From: Gammaproteobacteria bacterium
Lineage (GTDB): Bacteria; Pseudomonadota; Gammaproteobacteria; Steroidobacterales; Steroidobacteraceae
Assembly (NCBI GenBank): GCA_016874175.1
Contig: VGUP01000004.1
Coordinates: forward strand, 1-51,201
Reading direction: 5' to 3'
Length of the DNA stretch: 51,201 nt
Below the pieces are notes generated by a model. That model searched no databases, had not been told where the DNA came from, and was given only the letters and a program-made list of their open reading frames with translations. Position 1 is the stretch's first letter; every line of letters starts with the position of its first letter. Below are positions 25,084 through 33,385 of this stretch, one piece after another. A program made the position numbers and the translations under genes.

Positions 25084-26679
25084 TTATTGCGCGGCGCGTA
25101 ACAGAAAATCAGCTGCCCGCTCGCCGATCATGACGCAGGCGGCGTGGGTGTTCCCGGAGATCAACGTCGGCATCACCGAGGCATCGGCGATGCGTAGACC
25201 AGTCACACCCTGCACTCTCAACTGCGGATCGACCACCGCATCGGGATCACTGCCCATGCGACAGCTACCCACCGGGTGATAGCCCGTCGAGCCGAACTTG
25301 CGGGCGAAATCGAGAAGCTCGGCATCGCTCTGTGCCAGCTCTCCCGGGTTAATCTCGACTTCGATCAAAGATCCGAGTGGAAGGGCTGCGGCCACATCAC
25401 GGGCGATCCGCATGCCGCGAACCGTCAGTTTTTGATCGGCCTCGGCGAGCAGATATCGATGAGCGATCTGCGGCGGCGCCAACGGATCGGTGGAAGCAAT
25501 GGCCACTTCGCCTCGCGATGTCGGGCGCATGACGCAGGGCGCGATGGTAAGCCCCGGATATTGGCTGAGCGCACCCTTGCCGCCCTTGGCTGCGATCTCG
25601 AGATCGCCGGTGACCGGCAAGCAGTGATACTGCAGGTCGGGTCGCTGCTGCGCTGGATCGCTGCGCACGAAAGCGCCACTCTGCGCCGCCGGAATAGTGA
25701 GCGGCCCGCTGCGCTGCAGCAGATAACGCCAGAAATTGCGCATCAAGCCCCAGCCCGCCAGCTCCCCGTTGTAGCTGAAGACACCGGGTTTGACCCGAAA
25801 GCCCATGGGGACAACGTAATGATCCTGCAGGTTTGCACCCACGGCGGGCCGATCGAGCACCACGCTGATGCCGTGCTCACCGAGCAATTGCGCACCACCA
25901 ACGCCCGATAGCTGCAGCAACTGCGGACTGTGATAAGCCCCTGCCGCGAGGATGATTTCGCGTCGCGCGCGGAGAACCGTCCGCTCGCCGCCGAAATCAT
26001 ACTCGATACCGCTCGCCCGAACACCCGCATCCCCCCGCGCAAAAACGATACGTCTTGCGACAGTCGCGGTGAGAATTTTGAGATTGTCGCGATCTTTGAT
26101 CGGCTGCAAAAAAACTCTTGCCGCCGACCAGCGCTCGCCGCCGTCAATGATGGCATCGTAGTAGCCGCTACCCCACTGCGAGCCGTCATTGAAACTGTCG
26201 GTGACCGGCGTGCCGGTCGCAGCAAACGCGGCGATCACCGCGTCGTTGGTCGAATCTTTCTCGGTCGCTTTTTGCACCCGCAGTTCGGACTGCAAGAACC
26301 AGGGAAGCACGTCAGACCAACTCCACCCCGTTGCACCCGCAGCCGCCCAGTCTTCGTAGTCGGCTGCCTGGCCGCGGATGTAGATGAGCCCGTTGATGTT
26401 CGATGAGCCACCGAGACCCTTGCCGCGCGGCAACAACACCCGTCGACCATCGAGGCCGAGCTCGGGCGCCGAGAAGTAATGCCAGCTGAGGCCGGGCTCG
26501 AAAGCGATCTTGCCGTAACCGATCGGCATGCGAACAAAAAAACTGGCAGCGTTGCCACCCGCCTCGAGAAGCGCCACGTGATGACGCCCGCCTGCACTCA
26601 GTCGGTTGGCGAGCACACAGCCCGCGGAACCTGCACCGACGATGACGAAGTCAAAGTCGCCAGTGTCGCGCACTGCCAA
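25084..26679 (-). CDS. GMC-family FAD oxidoreductase
   Basis: A 531-residue glucose-methanol-choline oxidoreductase. FVIVGAGSAGCVLANRL (about residues 11-27) is the FAD motif with Glu in LLEAGG, PRGKGLGGSSNINGL is GMC signature 1, GAYHSPQLLQLSGVG is signature 2, and STGYHPVGSCRMG supplies the catalytic His. GNTHAACVMIGERAAD closes the family pattern. It oxidises an alcohol, perhaps a steroid hydroxyl or side-chain alcohol. Start is TTG 26679 or GTG 26673; neither has a clear ribosome-binding site. It is the last gene of the 17-gene leftward operon. Confidence 0.85.
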   Translation of the reverse strand: MAVRDTGDFDFVIVGAGSAGCVLANRLSAGGRHHVALLEAGGNAASFFVRMPIGYGKIAFEPGLSWHYFSAPELGLDGRRVLLPRGKGLGGSSNINGLIYIRGQAADYEDWAAAGATGWSWSDVLPWFLQSELRVQKATEKDSTNDAVIAAFAATGTPVTDSFNDGSQWGSGYYDAIIDGGERWSAARVFLQPIKDRDNLKILTATVARRIVFARGDAGVRASGIEYDFGGERTVLRARREIILAAGAYHSPQLLQLSGVGGAQLLGEHGISVVLDRPAVGANLQDHYVVPMGFRVKPGVFSYNGELAGWGLMRNFWRYLLQRSGPLTIPAAQSGAFVRSDPAQQRPDLQYHCLPVTGDLEIAAKGGKGALSQYPGLTIAPCVMRPTSRGEVAIASTDPLAPPQIAHRYLLAEADQKLTVRGMRIARDVAAALPLGSLIEVEINPGELAQSDAELLDFARKFGSTGYHPVGSCRMGSDPDAVVDPQLRVQGVTGLRIADASVMPTLISGNTHAACVMIGERAADFLLRAAQ

Positions 26680-26684
26680 GAACT

Positions 26685-27164
26685 TTAGCCGTCGCGCTTG
26701 CGAGTGATGATCTTGGCGACGCGGTGATCGTATTTCAGCGTCGACACGGCGATGGAGGTCTCGACATGACGTACACCGGGCAGCGCCAGAATGCGATTAT
26801 GGGCGATCGAGACAATCTCTTCGAGCGAACTGAAGAGGCCGATGCAGAGGATGTCATAGCGACCCGCCATCGCGATCACGCAACCGATCTCGCGCATTGC
26901 CGAGATGCGCGAACAAAGATTTTGTACTTCGTTGAGCTGCGCCTGAATGCCGATCAGCACCACTTTGGGCGCGCCGATGGAGGCTACGTTCGTCACTGCG
27001 GTGAAGCGGATGAGGTTAGCGGCCTCGAGACGCTTGATGCGGCCCCGCACCGTGCCTTCGGTGACACCCAAAGATTGTGCAAGCAGGCGATTGCTCGCCC
27101 GCGCATCGCTCGTAAGCTTGTCTATGATCCTGCGATCCAGTTCGTCGACGATGTACTCGATCAC
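26685..27164 (-). CDS. Lrp/AsnC-family regulator 2
   Basis: A 159-residue Lrp/AsnC protein: an N-terminal helix-turn-helix (LDRRIIDKLTSDARASNRLLAQSLGVTEGTV region) and a C-terminal RAM/AsnC ligand domain with GRYDILCIG. I chose GTG 27164, which overlaps the upstream stop as GTGA and gives the standard family length; the track's 18 extra N-terminal residues overlap the other regulator. The two tandem regulators share the fold but differ clearly in sequence, so they are old paralogs that may form a mixed complex or bind different ligands. Candidates for controlling this operon. Confidence 0.86.
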   Translation of the reverse strand: MIEYIVDELDRRIIDKLTSDARASNRLLAQSLGVTEGTVRGRIKRLEAANLIRFTAVTNVASIGAPKVVLIGIQAQLNEVQNLCSRISAMREIGCVIAMAGRYDILCIGLFSSLEEIVSIAHNRILALPGVRHVETSIAVSTLKYDHRVAKIITRKRDG

Positions 27165-27643
27165 GATATCGGCGCCACTTCGAAGTTGTACTTCACGACC
27201 TCGGCCGCGATCCCGCACTCGATGCTGCGTATGCCCTTGATCTTGGCAATGTCGCGCAGCAGCAGTGAATGCAATTCATCGAAATCGTGCAAAGCGACAA
27301 GCGTCTCGATGTCGCGCGCACCGGTCACTACATGCACGCTAAAGACCTCTGGCAGGCGCGCAAGCTCATGGGCGACATGCTCTGCCGGCCGGCCCTGCAC
27401 TTGCACGCCGACCGCCAGCAGCACCTTGTAGCCGATCGCGGCAAAGTCGGTGACGGCCACGACCTTCATGGCCTTGGAATTCTCGAGCCTGCGAATGCGG
27501 GCGCTGACCGTGGCGGCGGCCATGCCGAGCTTACGAGCGAGTTCCTGGTTGGTCGCGCGACCGTCCTTGCGCAGCAGCGCAATGATTTTTTGATCGACCT
27601 CGTCGAGCTGGATCGTGGGAGCCTGTTCGTTGACCTTGGCCAT
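27161..27643 (-). CDS. Lrp/AsnC-family regulator 1
   Basis: A 160-residue Lrp/AsnC protein. LDEVDQKIIALLRKDGRATN starts the winged helix-turn-helix, MAAATVSARIRRLE is the recognition helix, and GARDIETLVAL is the AsnC ligand-domain segment where many members have G-x-x-D. The ATG shares one base with the MaoC stop (TGATG). It is embedded in the HIP operon and not transcribed on its own, so the operon probably controls its own level. Such regulators usually sense small molecules; a CoA-linked or acid intermediate is possible but not shown. Confidence 0.87.
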   Translation of the reverse strand: MAKVNEQAPTIQLDEVDQKIIALLRKDGRATNQELARKLGMAAATVSARIRRLENSKAMKVVAVTDFAAIGYKVLLAVGVQVQGRPAEHVAHELARLPEVFSVHVVTGARDIETLVALHDFDELHSLLLRDIAKIKGIRSIECGIAAEVVKYNFEVAPIS

Positions 27644-28119
27644 CAGTGTCTGCCCTCTACGCCGGCCACCATGAAGCGGCTCATGGTATCAGCGACACAG
27701 GCGGGACGGTCGCTACCTTCGACCTCGATCGTCACGCGCACCACGGTTTGAATGCCGCCCGTGACATCGGTGACTACGATGATTTCACCCTTGCCGCGGA
27801 TGCGACTGCCCACGCGCACGGGCGCCGGAAAGCGCACCCGATCGAGTCCGTAGTTGATCCCTATGCCGGAGATCTCGACGCGCATCAGCTGCGGCAGGAA
27901 ATAACTGCAGAGTGATAGTGTCAGGTAGCCGTGAGCGATCGTGCCCCCGAAAGGTCCTTGGCGTGAGCGCTCGACATCGACGTGTATCCACTGGTGATCG
28001 CCCGTGGCGTCGGCAAAGCCATCGACGCGGGACTGCTCAATCGTGAGCCAGTCCGTCGGTCCCATCGTGGTGCCCGCGGCAGCGCGCAGCTCATCGATGG
28101 TTTTGAAAATGCGGGTCAT
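27643..28119 (-). CDS. MaoC-like enoyl-CoA hydratase
   Basis: A 158-residue single hot-dog protein of the NodN/MaoC type. FADATGDHQWIHVD (about residues 35-48) carries the catalytic Asp and His of the (R)-hydratase 2 motif, and PFGGTIAHGYLTLSL continues the active-site wall. It would hydrate a 2-enoyl-CoA in ring C/D or side-chain oxidation. It sits between ipdF and the Lrp genes with a 12-base gap to ipdF. Being a complete single-domain enzyme, it probably acts as a homodimer, unlike the split ChsH1-ChsH2 pair. Confidence 0.85.
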   Translation of the reverse strand: MTRIFKTIDELRAAAGTTMGPTDWLTIEQSRVDGFADATGDHQWIHVDVERSRQGPFGGTIAHGYLTLSLCSYFLPQLMRVEISGIGINYGLDRVRFPAPVRVGSRIRGKGEIIVVTDVTGGIQTVVRVTIEVEGSDRPACVADTMSRFMVAGVEGRH

Positions 28120-28131
28120 GCGAGTCTCGCT

Positions 28132-28929
28132 TCAGGCGTGCTGACTGGACACGGAGAGTATTTCGCCGGTCATGTAACTCGAGAGGTCGGACGCCAAAAA
28201 AATCATGGCGTTGGCGACTTCCCAGACCTCAGCGGGCCGACCAAAGGCTTCACGCCGCGCGAGCTCGGCAAGCAACTCAGGCGTCGTCGTCTTGGCAAGA
28301 AACGCGTGCATGGCGATCGACGGCGCCACCGCGTTGATACGCACACCGTGTGGCGCCGCCTCGATCGCAGCACAGCGCGTGAAGGCCATCACGCCCGCCT
28401 TGGCGGCCGCGTAGTGTGACTGACCGGCCTGCGCTCGCCAGCCGAGCACCGAAGCGTTGTTGACGATGGCCCCGCGTCGGCGGCTTTGCATATGCGGCAA
28501 GATCGCCCGCGTCATGCGCATCACGCTGGTCAACGACACGTCGATCACGCGCGACCACTCGACGTCTGTCATGTCGATGACGTTGGCCGTACCACCGAGG
28601 CCCGCGTTGTTGATCAACACATCGATGTGGCTCAAGGTCTCTATGGCGCTCGCGACCAAAGCATCGACATCTGATTGCTTGGTCACATCGCAGGTTTTGG
28701 CAAACACCTGCTGCGCGCCGGCCGCGCGCAGACGCTCGACCGCTTCACCGAGACGGCGCTCGTGAATATCGCTGACGAAGACCCGCGCACCCTCTTCGAT
28801 GCAGCGTTTCGCGGCGGCGAATCCGATACCGGTGCCGGCGGCCGCCGTCACCAGCACGGTCTGTCCGGCCAGAAGATTTCGGCCCGGGGGATATTGGAGG
28901 GATGGTGGAGTGATCGGTTCAGCGGTCAC
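28132..28929 (-). CDS. ipdF: IpdF, 5-hydroxy-HIP(E)-CoA dehydrogenase
   Basis: A 265-residue SDR that matches mycobacterial IpdF (Rv3559c) in several unusual places from memory: VTAAAGTGIG replaces the normal TGxxxGIG glycine motif, and ASVLGWRAQ, SHYAAAKAGVMA and the C-terminal SVSSQH tail are shared. IpdF oxidises the 5-hydroxyl of the C/D-ring CoA thioester. GTG 28929 is the best start: it overlaps the fadE30 stop by 11 bases and gives the family length; the track's longer N-terminus lies within fadE30. Gene order fadE30-ipdF is the same as in Mycobacterium, which adds support. Confidence 0.87.
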   Translation of the reverse strand: MTAEPITPPSLQYPPGRNLLAGQTVLVTAAAGTGIGFAAAKRCIEEGARVFVSDIHERRLGEAVERLRAAGAQQVFAKTCDVTKQSDVDALVASAIETLSHIDVLINNAGLGGTANVIDMTDVEWSRVIDVSLTSVMRMTRAILPHMQSRRRGAIVNNASVLGWRAQAGQSHYAAAKAGVMAFTRCAAIEAAPHGVRINAVAPSIAMHAFLAKTTTPELLAELARREAFGRPAEVWEVANAMIFLASDLSSYMTGEILSVSSQHA

Positions 28930-30109
28930 CGCGCGACTCCTTCGGCAGACCAAGCGCACGCTCGGCGATGATGTTGCGCTGGATCTGATTGGTACCGCCG
29001 TAAATCGTGTCGGCTCGAGAGAACAGATATAGATAGGGCAGGTCGGCCAGTCCGTAGCCTTCGTCGGTACACAACTCGCCCGGCGCACCCACGACGTCCA
29101 TGGCGAGCTCGCCCAGCTTTTTGCGCCAGGTGGCCCAGTACAGCTTGTAGGTCAAAGCCTCGGCGCCCAGCGAGCCGGAAGTGGCGCGCGACAGCATGCG
29201 CAGCGCGCTGTAGCGCATGATGCGCAGACCCACCCAGGCCTCGGCAATGCGCTGCCTAATGAGCGGATCTTTGGCCGCGCCGTTCTCGCGTGCTGCGGCG
29301 ATTAGCAGGTCGAGCTCGTTGCGAAAGGTCATCTGCTGCGCGAGCGTAGACACGCCGCGCTCGAAAGCGAGCGTACCCATGGCCACCTTCCAACCCTCGC
29401 CCGGCTTGCCCACGCAATACTCTGCCTTGGTACGCGCACCATCAAAGAAAGTTTCGTTGAATTCGGCATCGCCCGTCATCTGCCTAATCGGTTTGACGGT
29501 GACACCCTTTTGCTTCATGGGCACGAGCAGGTAGGAGATTCCCGCGGGACCCTTGCTGCCCTCTTCGGTTCGACACACCACGAAACACCAGTCCGCAAAC
29601 TGCGCGAGCGAGGTCCATATTTTTTGACCCTCGATGACCCACTCGGGACCGTTCGGACCATGCTCGAGTCGCGCGCGCGTGCGCACATTGGAGAGATCAG
29701 AACCCGCGTTCGGTTCACTGTAGCCCTGGCACCAAAACTCTTCACCACGGGCAATCGGCAACAAAAAGCGCTCGCACTGCAGATCGTTGCCGAAGTGCAG
29801 GATGGTGGGCCCTGCGAGCTCGGTGCCGAGATGTCCGACGCGACCCGGTGCACCCGAGCGGGCGTACTCCTCGGCGAAAATCACTTGCTCGGCGAGCGAG
29901 GCATCGCGACCGCCGTATTTTTCGGGCCAGCCGATCACGCTCCAACGCGCGCGGCCAAGTGCCCGCTCCCACTCCATGCGCTGCTCGGCACGAAATGTTT
30001 GACTGACGATGCCGCGAATGTCGGCGAAGGGCCCCGAGATTTGCTCGTTGAGCCAAGCCGCGCACTCGGCGCGGAACGCCTCTTCGGCTGCAGTGAAACG
30101 AATTTTCAT
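28919..30109 (-). CDS. fadE30: Acyl-CoA dehydrogenase FadE30
   Basis: A 396-residue acyl-CoA dehydrogenase with all regions: N-terminal helices with WPEKYGGRDASLAEQ, the beta domain WCQGYSEPNAGSDLSNV, KIWTSLAQFADW, and the C-terminal TIYGGTNQIQRNIIAE. The WCQGYSEP and WTSLAQFADWCF stretches and adjacency to ipdF match FadE30, which dehydrogenates 5-OH-HIP-CoA. The C-terminal Glu position of many family members (YEG) is Gly here (YGG), so the base must come from elsewhere, as in other FadE proteins. Start overlaps the upstream gene stop as ATGA. Confidence 0.83.
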   Translation of the reverse strand: MKIRFTAAEEAFRAECAAWLNEQISGPFADIRGIVSQTFRAEQRMEWERALGRARWSVIGWPEKYGGRDASLAEQVIFAEEYARSGAPGRVGHLGTELAGPTILHFGNDLQCERFLLPIARGEEFWCQGYSEPNAGSDLSNVRTRARLEHGPNGPEWVIEGQKIWTSLAQFADWCFVVCRTEEGSKGPAGISYLLVPMKQKGVTVKPIRQMTGDAEFNETFFDGARTKAEYCVGKPGEGWKVAMGTLAFERGVSTLAQQMTFRNELDLLIAAARENGAAKDPLIRQRIAEAWVGLRIMRYSALRMLSRATSGSLGAEALTYKLYWATWRKKLGELAMDVVGAPGELCTDEGYGLADLPYLYLFSRADTIYGGTNQIQRNIIAERALGLPKESRGDR

Positions 30110-31272
30110 GGCGCCCCCATCGACGCGTCGAGACCGATCAAGCTCGCGATGCGCTCGCGATGATGTTGCGGATGACCCAGCAAGTTGATCGTTGCGCGTG
30201 CGCGCTTGAAAAAGAGATGCGTGTCGTATTCCCAGGTAAACCCGATACCGCCGTGCAGCTGGATAGCGTTGCCTGCAACCTCATGAAAGCCAGCCGAGCA
30301 TTGAACTTTGACCAGCGCCGCCGCCTCGGCAAGCTCCTGCGCACCACTCGATGGATCGGCCCGATATTCATCGACCACGCAGGCTGCGTAGTAGACCGCC
30401 GAGCGTGCCGCCTCGCAAACTACCATCATGTCGGCGAGTCGGTGCTTGATCGCCTGAAAGCTGCCGATCACTCGTCCGAACTGCACGCGCTGACTCGTGT
30501 AACCCGTGGTGAGTTCGAGCACCGTCTGCATCGCACCCAATTGTTCCGCTGCCAAAGCCACTTGGGCGATCTGCAAACCACGCGCGGCACAGGGCGTGCC
30601 GCCGTCGGCCAGCACGGCCTGAGGCGGGGTATCTTTGAACACGAGTCGCGCGTAAGGCCGCGTGAGATCCATGGCCGCCAGTTTTTTGATCTCGAGACCC
30701 CAAACGCCCGCCCCGATGGCGACCAAGGCGAGTCCGCTCTTTCCGGTACGCCGGTCATGCGCAACCACCACAAAAATATCGGCAGTGTGTCCGTTGAGCA
30801 CAAACGAGGCATGCCCCTGCAGCAGCGCGCGGCCATCGCGCTCGATGAGCTCGGCCGCAACAGCGAGCTCATCGGAACGACCGGTATCGCCCGTGATGGC
30901 GGCAGCCGCGCTGGCTTCACCGCTCGCCAGGCGGGACACTAGTGCATCGCGCGTCTCGCTGGCAGCAGACTCGAGCAGCAAAGCACTCGCGATACCCGCC
31001 GAGGCCAAAAACGGCCCGCCGTAAAGACAGCGTCCCTGCTCCTCGAGCAGGATCGCGAGCTCCACCATGCCGAGCCCACTACCGCCTGTTGACTCAGGCA
31101 GAGCGATCCCCGCCCAGCCAAGCTCACGGGTCATGGCCTGCCAGAGCGCCGGATCGTGGCCCTCGGGCCGCGTGATATCTTTGCGCAGCTGCGCGATGCT
31201 CGCGCGCTCGCTCAAAAATTCGCGAGCGGTTTCGCGGATGAGATTTTGGTCCTCGGTAAAAGCGAACCGCAT
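30106..31272 (-). CDS. Acyl-CoA dehydrogenase, small/partner-type subunit
   Basis: A 388-residue acyl-CoA dehydrogenase of the shorter type found as one half of alpha2-beta2 steroid FadE complexes. LGWAGIALPESTGGSGLG is in the N-terminal domain; the middle beta domain is weakly conserved; QFGRVIGSFQAIKHRLADM and IQLHGGIGFTWEYD are in the C-terminal domain. The ATG at 31272 lies eight bases after the SDR stop; the track adds 30 residues. Its likely partner is the adjacent FadE30-like protein or one of the pair at 33376-35629. Substrate is a ring C/D or side-chain acyl-CoA. Confidence 0.84.
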   Translation of the reverse strand: MRFAFTEDQNLIRETAREFLSERASIAQLRKDITRPEGHDPALWQAMTRELGWAGIALPESTGGSGLGMVELAILLEEQGRCLYGGPFLASAGIASALLLESAASETRDALVSRLASGEASAAAAITGDTGRSDELAVAAELIERDGRALLQGHASFVLNGHTADIFVVVAHDRRTGKSGLALVAIGAGVWGLEIKKLAAMDLTRPYARLVFKDTPPQAVLADGGTPCAARGLQIAQVALAAEQLGAMQTVLELTTGYTSQRVQFGRVIGSFQAIKHRLADMMVVCEAARSAVYYAACVVDEYRADPSSGAQELAEAAALVKVQCSAGFHEVAGNAIQLHGGIGFTWEYDTHLFFKRARATINLLGHPQHHRERIASLIGLDASMGAP

Positions 31273-31280
31273 CGGCGACC

Positions 31281-32186
31281 TCAGCTTCCCCAGACTTTCT
31301 TTTGTGGTGGCCGCTCGGCGACGAGCTTGGCAATGACCGGACCGAGCTCGGCCGGTTCCCACCGCGCGCCCTTGTCGGTGGTCGGACCATCGTTCCAGCC
31401 GTTTTCTATGGTGATGCGACCACCTTCGATATCGAAGACCATGCCGGTCACGTTCGAAGACTGCGCACTGCCCAACCAGACGACGAGCGGCGCGATATTG
31501 GCGGGGCTCTGGCGATCGAAGCCTCCGTCGGGCGCGCGCATTTTGTTGGCAAAGACTTGCTCGGTCATCCGCGTTCGCGCGGCGGGCGCGAGCGCATTAG
31601 CCGTTATGCCATAGCGGCGCAACTCGACCGCCTGCACCAGCGTCAGGCTCGCGATGCCGCCCTTGGCAGCAGAGTACACACTTTGACTGAAGCTGCCCTG
31701 CAGGCCAGCACCCGAACTCGTATTGATGATGCGCGCATCCACCGGACGCCCCGCCTTCTGTTCGGCTCGCCAATGCGCCACTGCATGACTCGTCACACAG
31801 AAATGACCGCGCAGGTGAACACGGATGACGGCATCCCATTCCTCTACAGTCTGACTCACGAACATGCGATCGCGGACGAAACCCGCATTGTTGACGATGA
31901 CATCGAGCCGACCAAAAGTTTGCACCGCGGTCTGCACGATGCGCGCGGCGCCCTCCCAGTCGGCGACATCATCGCCATTGGCAACGGCTTCACCGCCGGC
32001 GCTGCGGATCTCATCGACGACGGCCTGCGCAGTCGAAAGATCATGGCCTTCGCCTGTCAGACTAGTACCCAAATCATTGATGACGACTTTGGCGCCCTCG
32101 TGCACAAACGCGAGAGCGTACTCACGGCCGAGACCGCGCCCTGCGCCCGTGACGATGACGACGCGGTTTTCGCAGAGGCCACTCAT
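31281..32186 (-). CDS. SDR, MFE-2-type 3-hydroxyacyl-CoA dehydrogenase-like
   Basis: A 301-residue SDR. TGAGRGLGRE, the INDLGTS segment, NNAGFVRDRM, HLRGHFCVTSHA and YSAAKGGI match the dehydrogenase unit of peroxisomal multifunctional enzyme type 2 and of bacterial Hsd4A-type enzymes. These oxidise (R)-3-hydroxyacyl-CoA, including steroid side-chain thioesters. The ATG at 32186 overlaps the fadA6 stop as ATGA and has GGAG upstream; the track's first 30 residues lie inside fadA6. About 40 residues after the usual SDR end (WEPAELGPVIAK region) look like a linker tail without the hydratase domain. Confidence 0.83.
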   Translation of the reverse strand: MSGLCENRVVIVTGAGRGLGREYALAFVHEGAKVVINDLGTSLTGEGHDLSTAQAVVDEIRSAGGEAVANGDDVADWEGAARIVQTAVQTFGRLDVIVNNAGFVRDRMFVSQTVEEWDAVIRVHLRGHFCVTSHAVAHWRAEQKAGRPVDARIINTSSGAGLQGSFSQSVYSAAKGGIASLTLVQAVELRRYGITANALAPAARTRMTEQVFANKMRAPDGGFDRQSPANIAPLVVWLGSAQSSNVTGMVFDIEGGRITIENGWNDGPTTDKGARWEPAELGPVIAKLVAERPPQKKVWGS

Positions 32187-33385
32187 GAATTCTTCGCTCC
32201 ACTCGACGAGCCCGTACTGCTCGATGCACGCAGATTTTCGATGACGGTGACGTTGGCCTGGCCACCGCCCTCGCACATGGTCAACAAGCCGTAACGCCCA
32301 ACGCGGCGCTCGAGTTCACCGAGGAGCGAGGTCATGAGCCGCGCGCCGGTCGCGCCGAGCGGGTGACCGAGTGCAATCGCGCCCCCGTTGACGTTGATTT
32401 TTTGCGGATCGACGCCAAGTTCGCGTTGCCAGGCCAAGACCACCGAGGCGAACGCCTCGTTGATTTCGAAGAGATCGATATCTTCGAGCCGCAGGCCAGA
32501 TTTTTTGAGGGCGTACTGCGTGGCCGGTATCGGCGCCGTCAGCATCCAGACGGGATCGGCCGCGCGCACGCTGAGGTGCACGATACGCGCACGCGGCGCA
32601 AGGCGATGCTCGCGCACTGCCTGTTCCGAAGCAATGAGCAAAGCCGCAGAACAGTCGGCTATTTGACTCGCCACCGCAGCCGTGACCCGACCGCCCGCTT
32701 GCAGGGGTTCGAGGGTCGCCATTTTTTCGAGCGAGGTGCCACGACGCGGTGTCTCATCGCGAGCAAAAGCGCCGACCGGCGAAATCTCGGCGTCGAAGAG
32801 ATCGCCATCGATGGCTGCGATCGCACGTTCGTTGCTGGCGAGCGCAAAGCGCTCCATGTCTAGGCGCGAGATCTGCCACTTCTCGGCAATCATCTCTGCA
32901 GAGCGAAACTGCGAGACTTCCTGATCCCCATAGCGAGCGCGCCAGCCCGGTGAGTCGCGGAATGGATCGCGAAAGCCGAGCGCCTGCCCTGCGATCATGG
33001 CCTGTGAAATCGGGATCAAATTCATCTGCTGCACACCGCCCGCGACCACGAGGTCCTGCGTGCCACTCATGACGCCCTGCGCAGCAAAATGCAGAGCCTG
33101 CTGCGATGAACCGCATTGACGATCGATGGTAGTGCCGGGCACGTGCTCGGGCAGGCCCGCCACCAACCAGCAGGTACGCGCGATATCGCCCGCCTGCGGA
33201 CCGATGGTATCGACACAACCAAAGATCACATCCTCGATCGCCGCAGGATCGACCGCGCTGCGCTGCATGAGCGCTGCGAGCGAATGCGCGCCGAGATCTG
33301 CGGGGTGCATGGTTGCAAGGCTGCCCTTTTTGCGTCCGACTGGAGTGCGAACTGCATCAATGATGTACGCCGTGCTCATGCCCAT
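32183..33385 (-). CDS. fadA6: Thiolase FadA6
   Basis: A 400-residue thiolase. DRQCGSSQQALHF holds the nucleophilic Cys, GGAIALGHPLGATG the catalytic His and MCEGGGQANVT the second Cys, in the CEGGG form used by FadA6 where others have CxGxG. ARAADPVWMLTAPIPAT also matches FadA6 from memory. In the HIP pathway it performs the terminal thiolysis steps. ATG 33385 has GAGG close by; ATG 33379 overlapping the previous stop as ATGA is an alternative. The C-terminus carries a short Ser-rich extension of about 15 residues. Confidence 0.88.
   Translation of the reverse strand: MGMSTAYIIDAVRTPVGRKKGSLATMHPADLGAHSLAALMQRSAVDPAAIEDVIFGCVDTIGPQAGDIARTCWLVAGLPEHVPGTTIDRQCGSSQQALHFAAQGVMSGTQDLVVAGGVQQMNLIPISQAMIAGQALGFRDPFRDSPGWRARYGDQEVSQFRSAEMIAEKWQISRLDMERFALASNERAIAAIDGDLFDAEISPVGAFARDETPRRGTSLEKMATLEPLQAGGRVTAAVASQIADCSAALLIASEQAVREHRLAPRARIVHLSVRAADPVWMLTAPIPATQYALKKSGLRLEDIDLFEINEAFASVVLAWQRELGVDPQKINVNGGAIALGHPLGATGARLMTSLLGELERRVGRYGLLTMCEGGGQANVTVIENLRASSSTGSSSGAKNS

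Noticed and set aside
31302-32294. 330-residue plus-strand ORF
   Set aside because: Antisense to the SDR at 31281-32186 with intact SDR motifs on the other strand.
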